A stretch of 64,000 bases of DNA from Albifimbria verrucaria (GCA_020081605.1 JAHREC010000018.1:868001-932000); one strand, 5' to 3'; shown: positions 48,296-59,189, counted from the first letter of the stretch. The notes: a model not told the origin generated them from the letters alone. Numbers and translations are program-made.

Positions 48296-49609
48296 TCAAC
48301 GTGACAAAAGCTTCTCAATCTGAGAAACACCGTCATGTGTTAAACGGTCCTTGTTTCGTTCCACGATAACTTTTGACAAAGCCACCAAACGGTCACCAAG
48401 CTCTGCATCCTGTGACATCTTACTTCCTTGCTCCGGAACAGCTGGCGGACATATATATTGACCTGACTTATCGGTAACTGTGGCAGCATAAACTGTGCTT
48501 AGAGCTCCCTCGAATTGGTCCTTCTTGAAAGGCTCCAGGCCAACAGACATGCCGTATCCTCCAAGTGGAAACCTGCGTATCGATGTGAGCTTTCTTCCTA
48601 ATGTCATATTATTAATCGTCATCACTTACGGCTCGTGGATAAGTTCTTTGCTCATTTTACTGCTCACGATACCAGGGTGTGTCGCATTCATGAGGAGCTT
48701 AGGTTGGCCTTGTTGCGTATAATGTCGATCGAACCAACGCGAGAACAACAGATTTGCCAGCCTGCTTCGACCGTAGAGCCCATTAGGTCCGACATCTTTC
48801 TGTAATTCCTCAATTCTGTCGAACTTGGTATCGCTAGGCGCGGATTGGTGCACATTGCTCGCCTGATTAACGACACGCACAAAGTCTCCCGTTTCGTCGG
48901 CAGTGCTTTTGAGCAATGGTAGGAGCTCAGACAAGAGAAACAGGCGACCCATGTAATCCACAGCCATATTTCGGTCAATGCCAAACTCTGTCATTTCAAA
49001 CGACATGATGCCACGCCCAGCATTCTGAACCAGTATGTCGAGGCGCTTGGTCGAGTCCTTTATCTGTTGTGCAACCTCTATGACACGCTTCCAGTCACCC
49101 ATGTCGCACTGGATCCAGACAGTCTTGTCGGCAGCCTCTTGACCTAGCTCTTTTGCGACGGCATCTTGAGCACCACGCACGACATCTTCTGATAGACTGA
49201 GAATGAAAACCTTTTCTATGTTATTTTTGAGAAGCGTGTAAGTCACGCCATAGCCAATGCCTTCACTACCACCAGTGACGACGGCGACCTTTCCTGACTG
49301 GTCGGGCGTCTCTGACAAGTCAAACTGGTGGGTTCCAAGCTTACTGGCTGAATTGCCTAGATTCTCTGCAATAGTATTCTATTTCACAACATCAGTCAAC
49401 GGTGTTGATAGATGGATGAATAAATCACATACCCTAGCCGCACCGGCTATAGAAGATGTAACCTCTTTCGCCTTGTCAATAATTGAAGCTGACTTAGAAG
49501 TTGATGTTGTCTGGGTAAATGGACGATTGAATTGCTGGCATGTCGCTGTCACGGCCAATCGTGACTTTGTAATGGCCTGCAAAGGCCTACGGTATACTTG
49601 AGGGCGCAT
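48296..49609 (-). CDS. Short-chain dehydrogenase/reductase (SDR)
   Basis: An NAD(P)-dependent oxidoreductase with a Rossmann fold. The cofactor motif is VAVVTGGSEGIGYG (TGxxxGIG), the structural NAG motif is in LDILVQNAGRGIM, the catalytic Ser is presumably in the VNQASNVHQSAPSD segment, and YGRSRLANLLFSR gives the YxxxK-like position as Y-G-R-S-R. The canonical Lys is replaced by Arg, as it appears in frame with no error needed. The N-terminal exon from 49609 (MRPQVYRRPLQAITKSRLAV..NRPFTQTT) looks like a mitochondrial presequence. Introns 49379-49432 and 48573-48629 have good borders. About 400 residues, and an intact frame throughout. Neighbouring the flavin monooxygenase, it could act in the same catabolic or tailoring route. 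Substrate unknown. Confidence 0.85.
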
Positions 49610-50116
49610 GATTCACTGTAAAATATTTATTCTAATTGGCACGAGAACAGCCAAGATTAACCAGCAGTTGCCAATAATGTCTGCTTTTGTTGCCAATTAA
49701 AGTAATATTTGTTCTGGTGGTCCCGTCAATGACGCGTCGATCTAGGAAGATGTACATCATTTACGACGACGCCCTGAAACAAACCCATCTTGGTTTCCCT
49801 CGATCGCTCGAGCCGATCTAAAAACCGAGTATCGGGAATATGAGTATCGTACCAAAGCTTGTTGCATATTACATGGATGTATTTAAATCTGGCGAAACAA
49901 ATGGTGTATGCCCCAATATTGGCCCGGGTTTTCAGTCTAGCATACCGAGTTCATATTACTATTGATGCGATTACTCCAAACTCAGGTATGCAAAGGGCAT
50001 TAATTTATATATAAGACTTTAATACGGCAGACTCTACATTCTGTAGCGAGATTTCGCTTCATTCATTGTGCTTCTTATCATTGCACACCGTATGTACTCC
50101 ATTCTTCCTCCCAGCT
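49610..50116. other. Intergenic, AT-rich
   Basis: SDR promoter and 3' flank of the next minus-strand gene. Nothing recognised. Confidence 0.5.
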
Positions 50117-51130
50117 CTATGTACTTAGAAATGTTAAAAGTTCTTCGGCTATCTTACTAGCTCTTATTCCATGCTTTGTGAAGCGACTAACACCCTTCCC
50201 TCCAACTTGAACCATTTGAATTTTGCCTTGGGTGGCATGCTTGCAATGTTTGTTCGGCTGTCGCCAACATGAACTACACAGGGCGAAATCGGTGCAGGCT
50301 TTGCAGCACCATAAGATGTCGTCTTTCTTGATTTCCGCAATGCAAGCACCGCATTTTAACCCAATTGGTTTACTCATGAATTGCTTATCGTACTTCAGAG
50401 CTACCAGTGTTGCGTTGTGCACGCAGCGCCTTCCTGAAGCATGGCAACTTTGACAATAACTGATATTGTTGCATGATGCACAGAAGTATATCAAATCGCC
50501 AGGAACGATACCAGCTTCGCAATTATTGCATGTAACGCTCTCGAATGCCAGCCTTGTTCGTGATGAGGGGTGCGGTGGCATATGTGCTGGCTGTGAATGC
50601 TCAACTGACGTATGCATAAATGATGGGCTCCCTTGTGTAGTTGGGTAACAAGGAGATGGAGACGGCGAGTGTGAAGAATTACGTTGATGTTGCTGTTCTA
50701 TTTGTTCTCCTTGACGAAGTCTTTGGTTTCTGTGTTCCATTCGCCCTGAACGTACTTCCATTAAGAACATGGCACGAACGAATTCTTCTCTGTCGAGACG
50801 ACCATCGCGATCAATATCGGTTTGCTCGAAGATCTGAAGAAGATCAGCGTCCTTCATTCCACTGTCTTTCAATATTAAGGCTGCCGCAAAGCCACTGAGA
50901 TGGGTTTGGCCACTGGCTCTCTCGTCAAACAGCTCTAAGTAACGTTGTCTATCTTGTGTTGTTACTTGACTGGGAGGACTTGAAGTGGTAGGGGAGGCGG
51001 ACAGAAAGTTTGAGGAGCCGTTATAAGGAAGATCGGCTGAAGACCAAGCATGTTGGCGACTGCTTTTTGCAGACTTGTTAGTTAAAGATTCACTGGGCAA
51101 AGGCGGCTTCGGAATATTGTTCGACGCCAT
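50117..51130 (-). CDS. EF-hand/EH-like protein with two ZZ-type zinc fingers
   Basis: A 337-residue protein of unknown function from the likely start MASNNIPKPPLPSE at 51130; the same frame stays open to 51241, but that upstream part looks untranslated. After a Ser-rich head, an EH/EF-hand pair spans about residues 65-130: YLELFDERASGQTHLSGFAA, then LLQIFEQTDIDRDGRLDREE with an intact calcium loop (DIDRDGRLDREE). A polar Gln/Ser/His linker follows (about 140-205). The C-terminal third holds two ZZ-like zinc fingers: CNNCEAGIVPGDLIYFCASC, CQSCHASGRRCVH, then CGACIAEIKKDDILWCCKAC, CSSCWRQPNKHCKH. No frame break. EF-hands suggest calcium response or endocytic NPF binding and ZZ fingers suggest protein binding; both are inference. 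Confidence 0.85.
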   Translation of the reverse strand: MASNNIPKPPLPSESLTNKSAKSSRQHAWSSADLPYNGSSNFLSASPTTSSPPSQVTTQDRQRYLELFDERASGQTHLSGFAAALILKDSGMKDADLLQIFEQTDIDRDGRLDREEFVRAMFLMEVRSGRMEHRNQRLRQGEQIEQQHQRNSSHSPSPSPCYPTTQGSPSFMHTSVEHSQPAHMPPHPSSRTRLAFESVTCNNCEAGIVPGDLIYFCASCNNISYCQSCHASGRRCVHNATLVALKYDKQFMSKPIGLKCGACIAEIKKDDILWCCKACTDFALCSSCWRQPNKHCKHATQGKIQMVQVGGKGVSRFTKHGIRASKIAEELLTFLST

Positions 51131-51993
51131 CTTCGATAAATATTGATAGGCAAGCACTGGGTAGAGGTAGGAGCGTGTTCCAAAGCAATAAATTAGAATA
51201 GATAAGAACCGAGCACGAATTAATAGAGTGTATTTCTCCACGTAGTATATCTATACAACTAAGTCTGTTTCATTGCTCGATCGTGTGGCCCATTTAGGAA
51301 ATATAAGTTCATGCACGTCGCTTACGACGGGTCTAGGACGAGGCGGATTCAGCTCCTCTTACTCCCAGCTAGGGCGGAATCCAACACAGAATCAGATCTC
51401 AGCCACCATGATTTGTTCATGTCTGGCAGAAGTCGGCAATCTTCTCGAATCAAAGGGTTCCAAGCTGCATGGGTTCCGTTACATGACATCGGCTGTGTTA
51501 AGCGGAGGAAGCGCTATTGCATATTATTTTGGGGAAGTGTGACTGAGTACCACCACAACAGTAGCACGGGCCCTGGTAAAGCCGAAGCAAGATGAAGCAA
51601 GCCCATAAGACAATTTTTGCTTACTCTCTTATCGCTGGTTGATATAGCACCTGGGAATAATATGGTACCGCCGGTTTTATCGAATATCCGAAAATGGCCG
51701 GCTTCGGCCCGAGGTATGACGGACCTACGCCGGTCCGCGCGTCTGCAGAAAGACACTCATCCGCGCAACGAGACTTGAATGATCTATCTTCAATCCACTA
51801 CCCTCACCCAGCAAGACAGGCAGTTCATTGGACTGTAGGAGCGATTGTCTGGTTCGTGCAAGGGTGAGGATTAAGGTTGGTGGAGCCCTCAGGGCATAAT
51901 CTCACCGCCATCGTACACACATTTGCGCCGCAGACGGCCGAGCATCTCGACCCCTGAGTATCCACGGACTCAGCCTGCACTCGCCTGCCGTCA
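51131..51993. other. Divergent intergenic region, 0.9 kb
   Basis: Promoters of the EF-hand/ZZ gene and the Mpv17-family gene. Nothing recognised. Confidence 0.5.
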
Positions 51994-52876
51994 GTGAATT
52001 CGACCTTTTCGCTGGCCCTGGCGCATAATGTACACCATTCGAGTGGGGACCTGGGTGCCCTGTGCTGTCCTTCGGAGCCGCGTCCCCTCCGTCCGCAGTC
52101 CCGGTTGCACTCCTCCAAATCCGGCCCTGGAAGCACTCCGAACCCGGCGCCGGTGCCGGTGCCGGGCGCTGCAACGACGTCGACGCCTCCAGTGAAGCCC
52201 GTTCTTCCTCTTTGGCAGCGCCTGGGACCGTTGACGCGTCTTGGTGAGGCATATTCGCGCAACCAGCGCCAGCGGCCGTACGCCACGCAGATCGCCAGTG
52301 CAATCTTCATCTACGTGTGCGCAGACTTAAGTGCTCAAAGCATTCGAGGCACTGAGTACGAATCGGCCCGTACATTTCGTGCCCTAGTCATCGGCGCCGT
52401 GGCCGCCATTCCTAGTTATGAGTGGTAGGTCATTTCTAATGTTGTCTTTCATAAACACAGAGCTTGACGTATTTGACAGGTTCCTATTTCTGTCACGCAA
52501 CTTCAACTACAGCTCACGCTTTGTTTCAATCGGTGTCAAAATTATTGTGAATCAAATGTGTTTGACTCCAATCTTCAACACATACTTCTTTGGTTCCCAG
52601 GCGCTCCTTTCTGGAGAGAACCTGACAGGCACTGTCCAGCGCGTTCGGGACACTGTTCCCACCAGCATCGCCAACTCATGGAAGTTCTGGCCTGTAGTCA
52701 CTGCTCTTAGCTTCACGTTCGTTCCTATTGAGCATCGTGCCGTCTTCTCTGGTTTCTTTGCCATTGGGTGGCAAACCTATCTTAGCTATCTAAACCGAAA
52801 AGCTGAGATAAAAGAGCATGCGATGATTCCAGAGGCAAAGCAAGAATTGGCACCTCCTGCGCATCAGGTTGCCTGA
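51994..52876 (+). CDS. Mpv17/PMP22 family membrane protein (Sym1-like)
   Basis: An integral membrane protein of the Mpv17/PMP22/Sym1 family, which sit in peroxisomal or inner mitochondrial membranes and may form channels. The N-terminus (about residues 1-75) is variable, Pro/Ser/Arg-rich and plausibly a mitochondrial presequence; the exact start is uncertain and a frame break within it is possible (the alternative ATG at 52028 opens a different frame). The domain begins LWQRLGPLTRLGEAYSRNQR, PYATQIASAIFIYVCADLSA, FRALVIGAVAAIPSYEW; after the intron 52425-52479, FLFLSRNFNYSSR, IVNQMCLTPIFNTYFF, and the signature NSWKFWPVVTALSFTFVPIE, HRAVFSGFFAIGWQTYLSYL. The W..WP..F..VP..R..F..W..YLS pattern is diagnostic. 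Confidence 0.88.
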
Positions 52877-53122
52877 TCATATTGAATTACAGAAACTCCT
52901 GTTTTAAACTGGAAGTGACTAGAACGGATATAGAAGGTTTTATGGTACTGGCGCATCGGACTGTTTTGTAAATACTGGATAGAAGGACGAAGCCAATTTC
53001 AGGCTAACACATGTACATACACAACCAAAATAGATGCACATATATCTCTTCAAAATTCTATTTTTTTCTCTGTCCGTCTTTGAGTTATTGTAACGGCATA
53101 TTTACACTACAGCACCTGCTTC

Positions 53123-54392
53123 TCAAGGACGATCGGGCCACAGCTCCCGAGCAACGTCTTGCACGAGCTTCAGCTTGGCAAACATCTTCTCTTCCGTCAT
53201 ACCCTCCGCACCGACAGCCACACTGGCAAATCCGCACTGAGGGCTGATACCAATGTTCTCCATGGCCTCCTCGACACTGCGTCCCTGGCCCTTTGCGATG
53301 ACCTCGGCGGCCTCGCGCACGCGCTGCTTGACCACCTCAGGGTCCTCCAGCTCCGGCTCCTTAGTCGTCACTACACCAAGTACGACATTCTTGTGCTTTG
53401 GGAGGAAGCGCAAGGGCTCGAAGCCACCAGAGCGCGGGTTGTCGTACTCCAGGAAGAAGGTGTTGTAGTTGAGAGTGGTGAAAAACGCGCGGCAATCTTT
53501 TCGTATGAGCCCTCGCTGAAGTGCATAGACTTGGAGAAGTTGCCTACAAAATTTGTGTGTAAGTTAGTGCATCAAGCATCATTCCTGTACTGACTTACCT
53601 CTGCAGACGTGGAGTCCAACGTGAAGATCCTCGGGGCGGTTTGCGATGCAGTCATTGTGCGCCTTGATATACGACTCAAACAGCGCATCCGGGTCGACGC
53701 CGTCCTTCTTCAACCCCTCAAGCATATCATCCGAGCAAAAGTAGGCCAGGGTCGGGTCGTCGATCTGGATGTTGCGGAGACCCTCGTCGTACAGTGTCTG
53801 GAACTCGCGCTGGTAGACCTTTGCCAAATCGGCAAAGAACTCCTCATCGTTGCTGTACGCATCAGGGCTGTAGCACTTGCCAGGCGCCAGTCGCAAATGG
53901 AAGTAGCAAGGCGGCGGCATCGTGAACTTGGCCTCGGACCACTTCTCCTTAGGCAAAGTATCACGCAGCAACAGCCAATTCTCCAGGTAGGGGCTCTTCT
54001 CGTAGCGGATCTTGCCCTCACAGATGGCCGCCATGGGGTACTGCTTTCCGGCCTTCTGAAGTGCGGCAATAGGCGGAGCCGAGAGTCGTGTCAGATCCCA
54101 TGGCACGGGGCTGACTTCGCGGAATCCTCCAAGCTTCTCGAACAATCCAGAGAAGTAGTACTTGCGATCAAACTCGCCGGATGAAATGGCCTTCACATTA
54201 TGCTCCTGTTGCTTCTTCACGATGTCCGTGATCGTCTCTTTCTGAACAGCGCGCAACTGCTCCTGTGAGATTGTTCCAGCATCAGCCTGCTCCTGAGCCT
54301 CGGACAGCTTCTGAGGCCGGATTAATGACCCAATATGGTCACAATGGAAAGGAGTCTTGTGCCACTCATGATGGAAAACGGGCTGTCGTGGC
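53123..54392 (-). CDS. Cobalamin-independent methionine synthase (MetE C-terminal) family protein
   Basis: A single-barrel member of the MetE-C/UROD superfamily, about 400 residues, half the size of Met6; fungal genomes carry such short paralogues of unsettled substrate. It begins FHCDHIGSLIRPQKLSEAQE, continues VKAISSGEFDRKYYFSGLFE, LGGFREVSPVPWDL, PYLENWLLLRDTLPKEKWSE, IDDPTLAYFCSDDMLEGLKK, and the zinc ligands HVGLHVCRGNFSK (HxC), EYDNPRSGGFEPLRF and PQCGFASV. The HxC and CGFA motifs are what MetE uses for zinc and homocysteine thiol activation. An intron lies around 53544-53598. A one-base deficit sits in the AAAAA run 53481-53485. The extreme 5' exon was not found; an acceptor CTAG precedes 54392, so the start is upstream and unresolved. 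Confidence 0.82.
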
Positions 54393-55091
54393 CTAGTTGG
54401 TATTAAAGTCGTGCTCGCACTTTAGCGTGTTGTGTAAATCTTGGCAGGATTGTGACTGATCCTACAAGCTCGATGAAGCTCTTCCAGCGTCCGTAGAAGC
54501 GGCAAAGTGTCACCATTTAACCAAATTATCCAGCTATCAATACATCATACCCGTTGCTAAGTGCCGAGGACCGAGTTGGGGTCGCCCCAAAGGAACCACT
54601 TCTTCAGCAACCCGCACCAATGGGGCACCCACTGCGCCGTCCAATCTTTTTGTTTACCCTCTGCGTAGATCTGAGGCTTTTGCAAATGCGGAGGATGGTG
54701 TGGGTTGGTGGCTTCGCCAAGTGGGCTAGTCTGAAACGATGCGTTAGTTGATGATTCCTACACTATCATTAGATAGCTTCATTTCATGTCCATTCAGCGT
54801 ACGTGTGGGATATTGTAAAGAAATATATTTTATTATCATTAAAGGTCGCAAATTAAGGTAATTAGTTATAATGATCGGTGCTCAGGGATATCAAGGCGTA
54901 AGACTGAGTGGTGAAAACCGCATAAAACAATCTAACACAACCTGAAATGACTCATTCCGGCTCTTAAACTCTTCGCGTCTCATAAAACGTCAACCGTTCA
55001 TCATACGAGTCGCCCTAGTTATCCAGCAAGATTTCACAATATTATTGCTCGGGTTTTGTATTAGAGGATAGTGTTGTGATGAGATAACCAC
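54393..55091. other. Intergenic, 0.7 kb
   Basis: Contains the unresolved 5' exon of the MetE-like gene and the rhodopsin 3' flank. AT-rich at 54820-54870. A TGGCCTAGTTGG box near 54389 looks like a Pol III A box but has no B box. Confidence 0.4.
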
Positions 55092-56045
55092 TTAGACAGC
55101 GCCGGTAGCAGTAGCCCTGTTGCCGGTAGTAGCAGGAGTAGTGCCTGTGTAAGCGGTGTTTTGTGCGCCGTTATGTCCGTTCTGAGGACCATGGTGAGAA
55201 CCGACGTGAGCGTGATCACCGTAGTGTTCCTTCTCGACGCCGGGGTGACGGAGACCAGGCTCTCGGATGCTCAATCCCAAAGCACCGGGGTCGATGGTCT
55301 GATGGCCCCAGAGAAGGAGGAAGGTGAAGACTGGCTTGGCGATCAGGTCAAGGATACCATAGAAGATGGCCTCGGAATCAGGGTGGATAACATTGCCACC
55401 CTCGGCAACGCCCCATGCGATGGGATAGAGGAACCAGACGAAAATGGTCAATACGCCGCAAATGTTGTAGGTGCGTGAAATTGAGCCTCCGAGAGCCCGG
55501 GCATGGCTTCGGCCGTCGATAACCAGAGTGTAGACGACGAAGAGGAAGGCAGCACAACCAAAGGCAAAGTATCCCCACTTGTAGCCGGTGCGAGTGAGAG
55601 CACCAACAAGACCACAGACAATCATAACCTCGTTGGCCATGATGGTGACAAGGATAGTAGGCCAAGGCAGGGCGGCTGTGAGGAGGAGATCGAGAAGTAG
55701 CAGAGGTGTCGTGACGAACCAGTCAATGTATCGAACATAGAAGATTTCGCGGGTACCAGCTGCAGCAACCTTGCCGCCGCGAGTGAACTCGACAGGAATG
55801 GGGACCTGGCCAAGGTTGCTTCCCATGCTGTAGTATGCGATTGTTGCAGTGATTAGAAGCAAGGCTGAAAGGTAGTGGAAGAGACGATGTGTCTTGGGCT
55901 TAGCAAAGGACCAGGCCATCACGATCAAAGTTGAAGCACCCATGATGGCGCAGACAGCATAGAGCCAGTCCGACCCGCGCCTCGTGATTTCGAGGTCTGC
56001 ATGTTGAAAGACACCCCTGTTGTCTGTAATGGCGTTGTTACCCAT
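55092..56045 (-). CDS. Microbial-type rhodopsin, CarO-like, predicted light-driven proton pump
   Basis: A seven-helix retinal protein of 317 residues in one uninterrupted exon. Helix C carries VRYIDWFVTTPLLLLDL with Arg105, Asp108 (primary proton acceptor, bacteriorhodopsin D85) and Asp119 (proton donor, D96). Helix G carries ILDLIAKPVFTFLLLWGH with Asp233 (D212) and the Schiff-base Lys237 (K216). The presence of both carboxylates and the Lys separates it from opsin-related ORP/HSP30 proteins, which lack the Lys, and from NOP-1-type sensors with a Glu donor. The C-terminal tail (residues 265-317) is His/Gly/Asn-rich (KEHYGDHAHVGSHHGPQ) and probably cytoplasmic. It is divergently transcribed from a carotenoid oxygenase that could supply retinal. 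Pumping is predicted from known residue roles, not shown. Confidence 0.93.
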   Translation of the reverse strand: MGNNAITDNRGVFQHADLEITRRGSDWLYAVCAIMGASTLIVMAWSFAKPKTHRLFHYLSALLLITATIAYYSMGSNLGQVPIPVEFTRGGKVAAAGTREIFYVRYIDWFVTTPLLLLDLLLTAALPWPTILVTIMANEVMIVCGLVGALTRTGYKWGYFAFGCAAFLFVVYTLVIDGRSHARALGGSISRTYNICGVLTIFVWFLYPIAWGVAEGGNVIHPDSEAIFYGILDLIAKPVFTFLLLWGHQTIDPGALGLSIREPGLRHPGVEKEHYGDHAHVGSHHGPQNGHNGAQNTAYTGTTPATTGNRATATGAV

Positions 56046-57231
56046 GGCGATAGACGATCAAATGCTTCTCTCGTGAAATTTTTTGCGGTTTGTTCAGCTT
56101 TGATGTCTTGGCTGGCGAATGAGCTGGCTGTACTTTGATTGTGTTGTTCTGGATCTATCTTGGCAGAGAGCTACCGGCCGGTTCAAGTACCATTAAGTAT
56201 GCTTTCCTGAAGCCAGGTTGGGCGTCTATGATTTCATCCATCGAAGGCACTCGATGGACAAGCTTACCATGCGGAAGCTTCGGGGATGATCTTACAGCTA
56301 ACACACGATTTGCACGCCCTTGAACGACAGGTCTGCATCAACCTACCCACGGACGAGACCACACACGGTAGTCGCTACTGAAGCTATGTCTACGACTTAC
56401 AGAACCTTCCATGAGGTCACCGGACGGTGCTAGAACCAATCTTAGGGCTTAGCGGCACAACCAATACGATGCTTGATGGCGTTGACAAATTGACAAAGGA
56501 AACCATGTGACGCCAACGCTACGGCATGTCGAATCGTTCCATTCGGCTGTAATTGCCGAGAGGTGATCTGATAGCTGCAGGGTTCTGCTTGGCAATTCCC
56601 GGGCCGTCCGGGTAGGGCAGAGGATCGAGCACTCGATTGATGCTAACATGGTGGACAGAGAGCCCTTGACATTGCATCATGCATTTTTTTCTTCTTCTTC
56701 TTTTCTTTTGTAAGTCTTTTACAACAGCCAAAAACAATTTAGAGCTGAAATATGTACAAGCTTGCATTGTATAGCATAGATAGAGTGTGTGCTAACAATC
56801 TCATGGCGTCCTCATGCTGCTCTATCTAGACAGTCCCCTACCCAATGATCTACTCTTTTATTGAACGATCATGAACCGACCGGCCGATGCGCCACAGCCA
56901 GGTCTCGGCAGATGTGCTCTCTAATCGGCCCCTACATTGGCCTTCTTTAACGGAGCCGTAGAAGCCGCCCAGATCAATTGGCCTGGGGTTGTGCGCCAAA
57001 CCCTTGTACCCGGTTCGCGTCGGCTATGTGTCGTCATCGGTTCGTGCAAGTCTTATGACGAAGCTCAACACCAAATGGACGTGTCGTTATCTATAACCAT
57101 TGTGGAGTCAATTTATATGTGTTGCCTATACATGAATGTCGATATCGGTTTGAGAAATCGGACAGCTTGGCACCAATGAATTTTTGTTATCCAAGTATAC
57201 GGGAAGTTCAGTATCATAACTCGGCTTCTCC
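56046..57231. promoter_or_regulatory. Shared 1.2-kb divergent promoter of rhodopsin and carotenoid oxygenase
   Basis: No coding sequence is evident. It contains several GATC/GATA cores, including GATCTGATA at 56565-56573, which loosely resemble white-collar light-response elements, and a CTT-rich tract near 56690-56710. The light-control idea is inference. Confidence 0.4.
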
Positions 57232-59189
57232 ATGATGGATGAACGAGCCAGCCATCCGTGAGTTTTCATATGCTATAACCATGCGGCGAGTGTTGCGGCG
57301 TATCTTAACCTACTATTCAGATACCTTACTGGCAATTTCGCTCCTATCCACTCAGCACTGCCGCTGACCCCATGCTCGTACGAAGGTTCAATACCTTCCG
57401 ATCTCGCCGGTGGTGAGTATGTACGCAACGGCGGCAACCCGTTGACGAACGAGGATCTGGGCCGTGATGCGCATTGGTTCGATGGCGATGGCATGCTCAG
57501 TGGTGTTCTCTTCCGCCGCTCTGGTGAGAAAGGCAACGACGTTCGACCGGAATTCGTGAATCGTCAGCTTCTGACTGATGTGTACTGCTATGCGAAGCGC
57601 AACCCTTCACTCAAGCGCCCAGTGATACCCAGCATATCAACATTAGTCAACCCAGCAACTTCATGGTTTACTCTTCTATTTGTTGTTTGGCGGACAATAG
57701 CTCTGGCGATCGTATCCCGATTTCCTGGAAGAAAGGCCATCAAGAAAATCAGTGTGGCTAACACCAGCGTCATCTATCATGACGGTCGCGCACTAGCAAC
57801 CTGTGAGAGCGGGCCACCTTTACGATTCGCTTTGCCAGGACTGGAAACAATCGGTTGGTACAACGGCCGCAAGTCAGAGAATGAGCCCATCGATGACAGT
57901 CGTCCGGGCTTCGGTTCAGAAGGCCTCTTGTCCTTCATGAGAGAATGGACAACGGCGCATCCCCGTGTCGACCCCGTCACAGGCGAACTCATTACATTTC
58001 ACTCTACATTCGCGAAGCCCTTTGTCAGATGCTCCGTTGTCAAGCCCACAAAGCAAAAAGAGCCAGGATCTTCAGTCTTCGATTTGCCAGTACCCGGGAT
58101 CGACTCTCCTAAGATGATGCATGACTTTGGGGTATCTCGGAATCATACAGTCATTCTCGACCTACCTCTGATTCTGGATCCGATGAACCAAATCCGCGGT
58201 ATGCCCAGTCTCTGCTACGATTCAACACGAAGCGCGCGCTTCGGTGTCTTTCCTCGCTACAACCCAAATGCTGTAGAATGGTTTGAGACGAACCCCTGCC
58301 TCATCTTCCACACTGCGAATTCCTGGGACTCAGCGCTTCCGGCTACGAAGACAGGCCCATCACAAACAGTTGTCAACATGTTAGCGTGTAGGCTCACTTC
58401 TGTATCCATGGTTTTTCGATCAGGCAATCTACCGACTCCTGCCTTCAAGCCGGTTCCACCAGAATATGCTGAAGAGGAGCAATGTAGGCTATATTATTAT
58501 TGCTTCGCAATGTCCGATCGTTGGGGTGCACGTGGAGCATCTTGCATCAATGGGCATTATCAGCGATTCCATTCGAGTTTCCGACATTGGCTCCGGGGTA
58601 CTCGATGCGAGAAGCACGCTATGTCTATGGATGTTCGTCTTCAGAATCTTTCACCGTGGCACTTGGCAAGGCGGCCAAGGTCGATTACCTTGTCAAGTTT
58701 GATGTCCTCAAGCTCATCGCTCGTGGAATGGCAAACCCTCCGCAACCTATTAAGGGTTGCGTTGACATGCGCACCGTCCAACAGGCAGCAAAGGACAACG
58801 AGCCAGACGACCCTATCAAGTTATTCCGCATGCCACCGGGATGGTTTGCGCAAGAGCCTCGGTTCGTTCCAAGGTTGCATCCAGCAAATGAGGATGATGG
58901 TTGGCTGCTGTCATATGTTTTCGATGAATCGCAGCTTGACGAGCGGGGAAACTGCCATGTCGATGCGAGAAGCGAGTTGTGGATTATCGATGCAAGAGAA
59001 ATGAAGGAAGTAGTTGCGAGAATCAAACTCCCGCAGCGTGTTCCATATGGCTTACATGGCGACTGGTTTACAGAGGAGGATATCGAGAGTCAGAAGCCAT
59101 TCGAAAGAATTCGTGACCTCCGCGCAACAGAGGAGCAGCCGTCGCTTTGGACGAGTGTCCGCGACATGGTGGAGGAATGGCTTGGCTAG
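57232..59189 (+). CDS. Carotenoid cleavage oxygenase (RPE65/CarX family)
   Basis: A non-heme iron dioxygenase that splits carotenoids; the fungal CarX group makes retinal from beta-carotene or apocarotenals. Exon 1 MMDERASHP (57232-57257) joins YLTGNFAPIHSALPLTPCSY after the intron 57258-57320. The seven-bladed propeller motifs include IPSDLAGGEYVRNGGNP, DAHWFDGDGML, and the four iron histidines in TTAHPRVDPVTGEL (about 57955), SPKMMHDFGVSRNHTVILDL (about 58120), CLIFHTANSWD (about 58310) and VPYGLHGDWF (about 59056). About 630 residues. The frame breaks once, at the GGGG run 58523-58526, between CRLYYYCFAMS and HQWALSAIPFEFPTLAPGY; one G restores it. A hydrophobic insert (SWFTLLFVVWRTIALAIVS) may bind membrane. 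Retinal production is inferred from family and context; the substrate could also be another apocarotenoid. Confidence 0.92.

Noticed and set aside
54375..54450. TGGCCTAGTTGG resembling a tRNA A box
   Set aside because: No GGTTCRA B box at the right distance and no acceptor pairing; it also abuts the MetE-like coding region.
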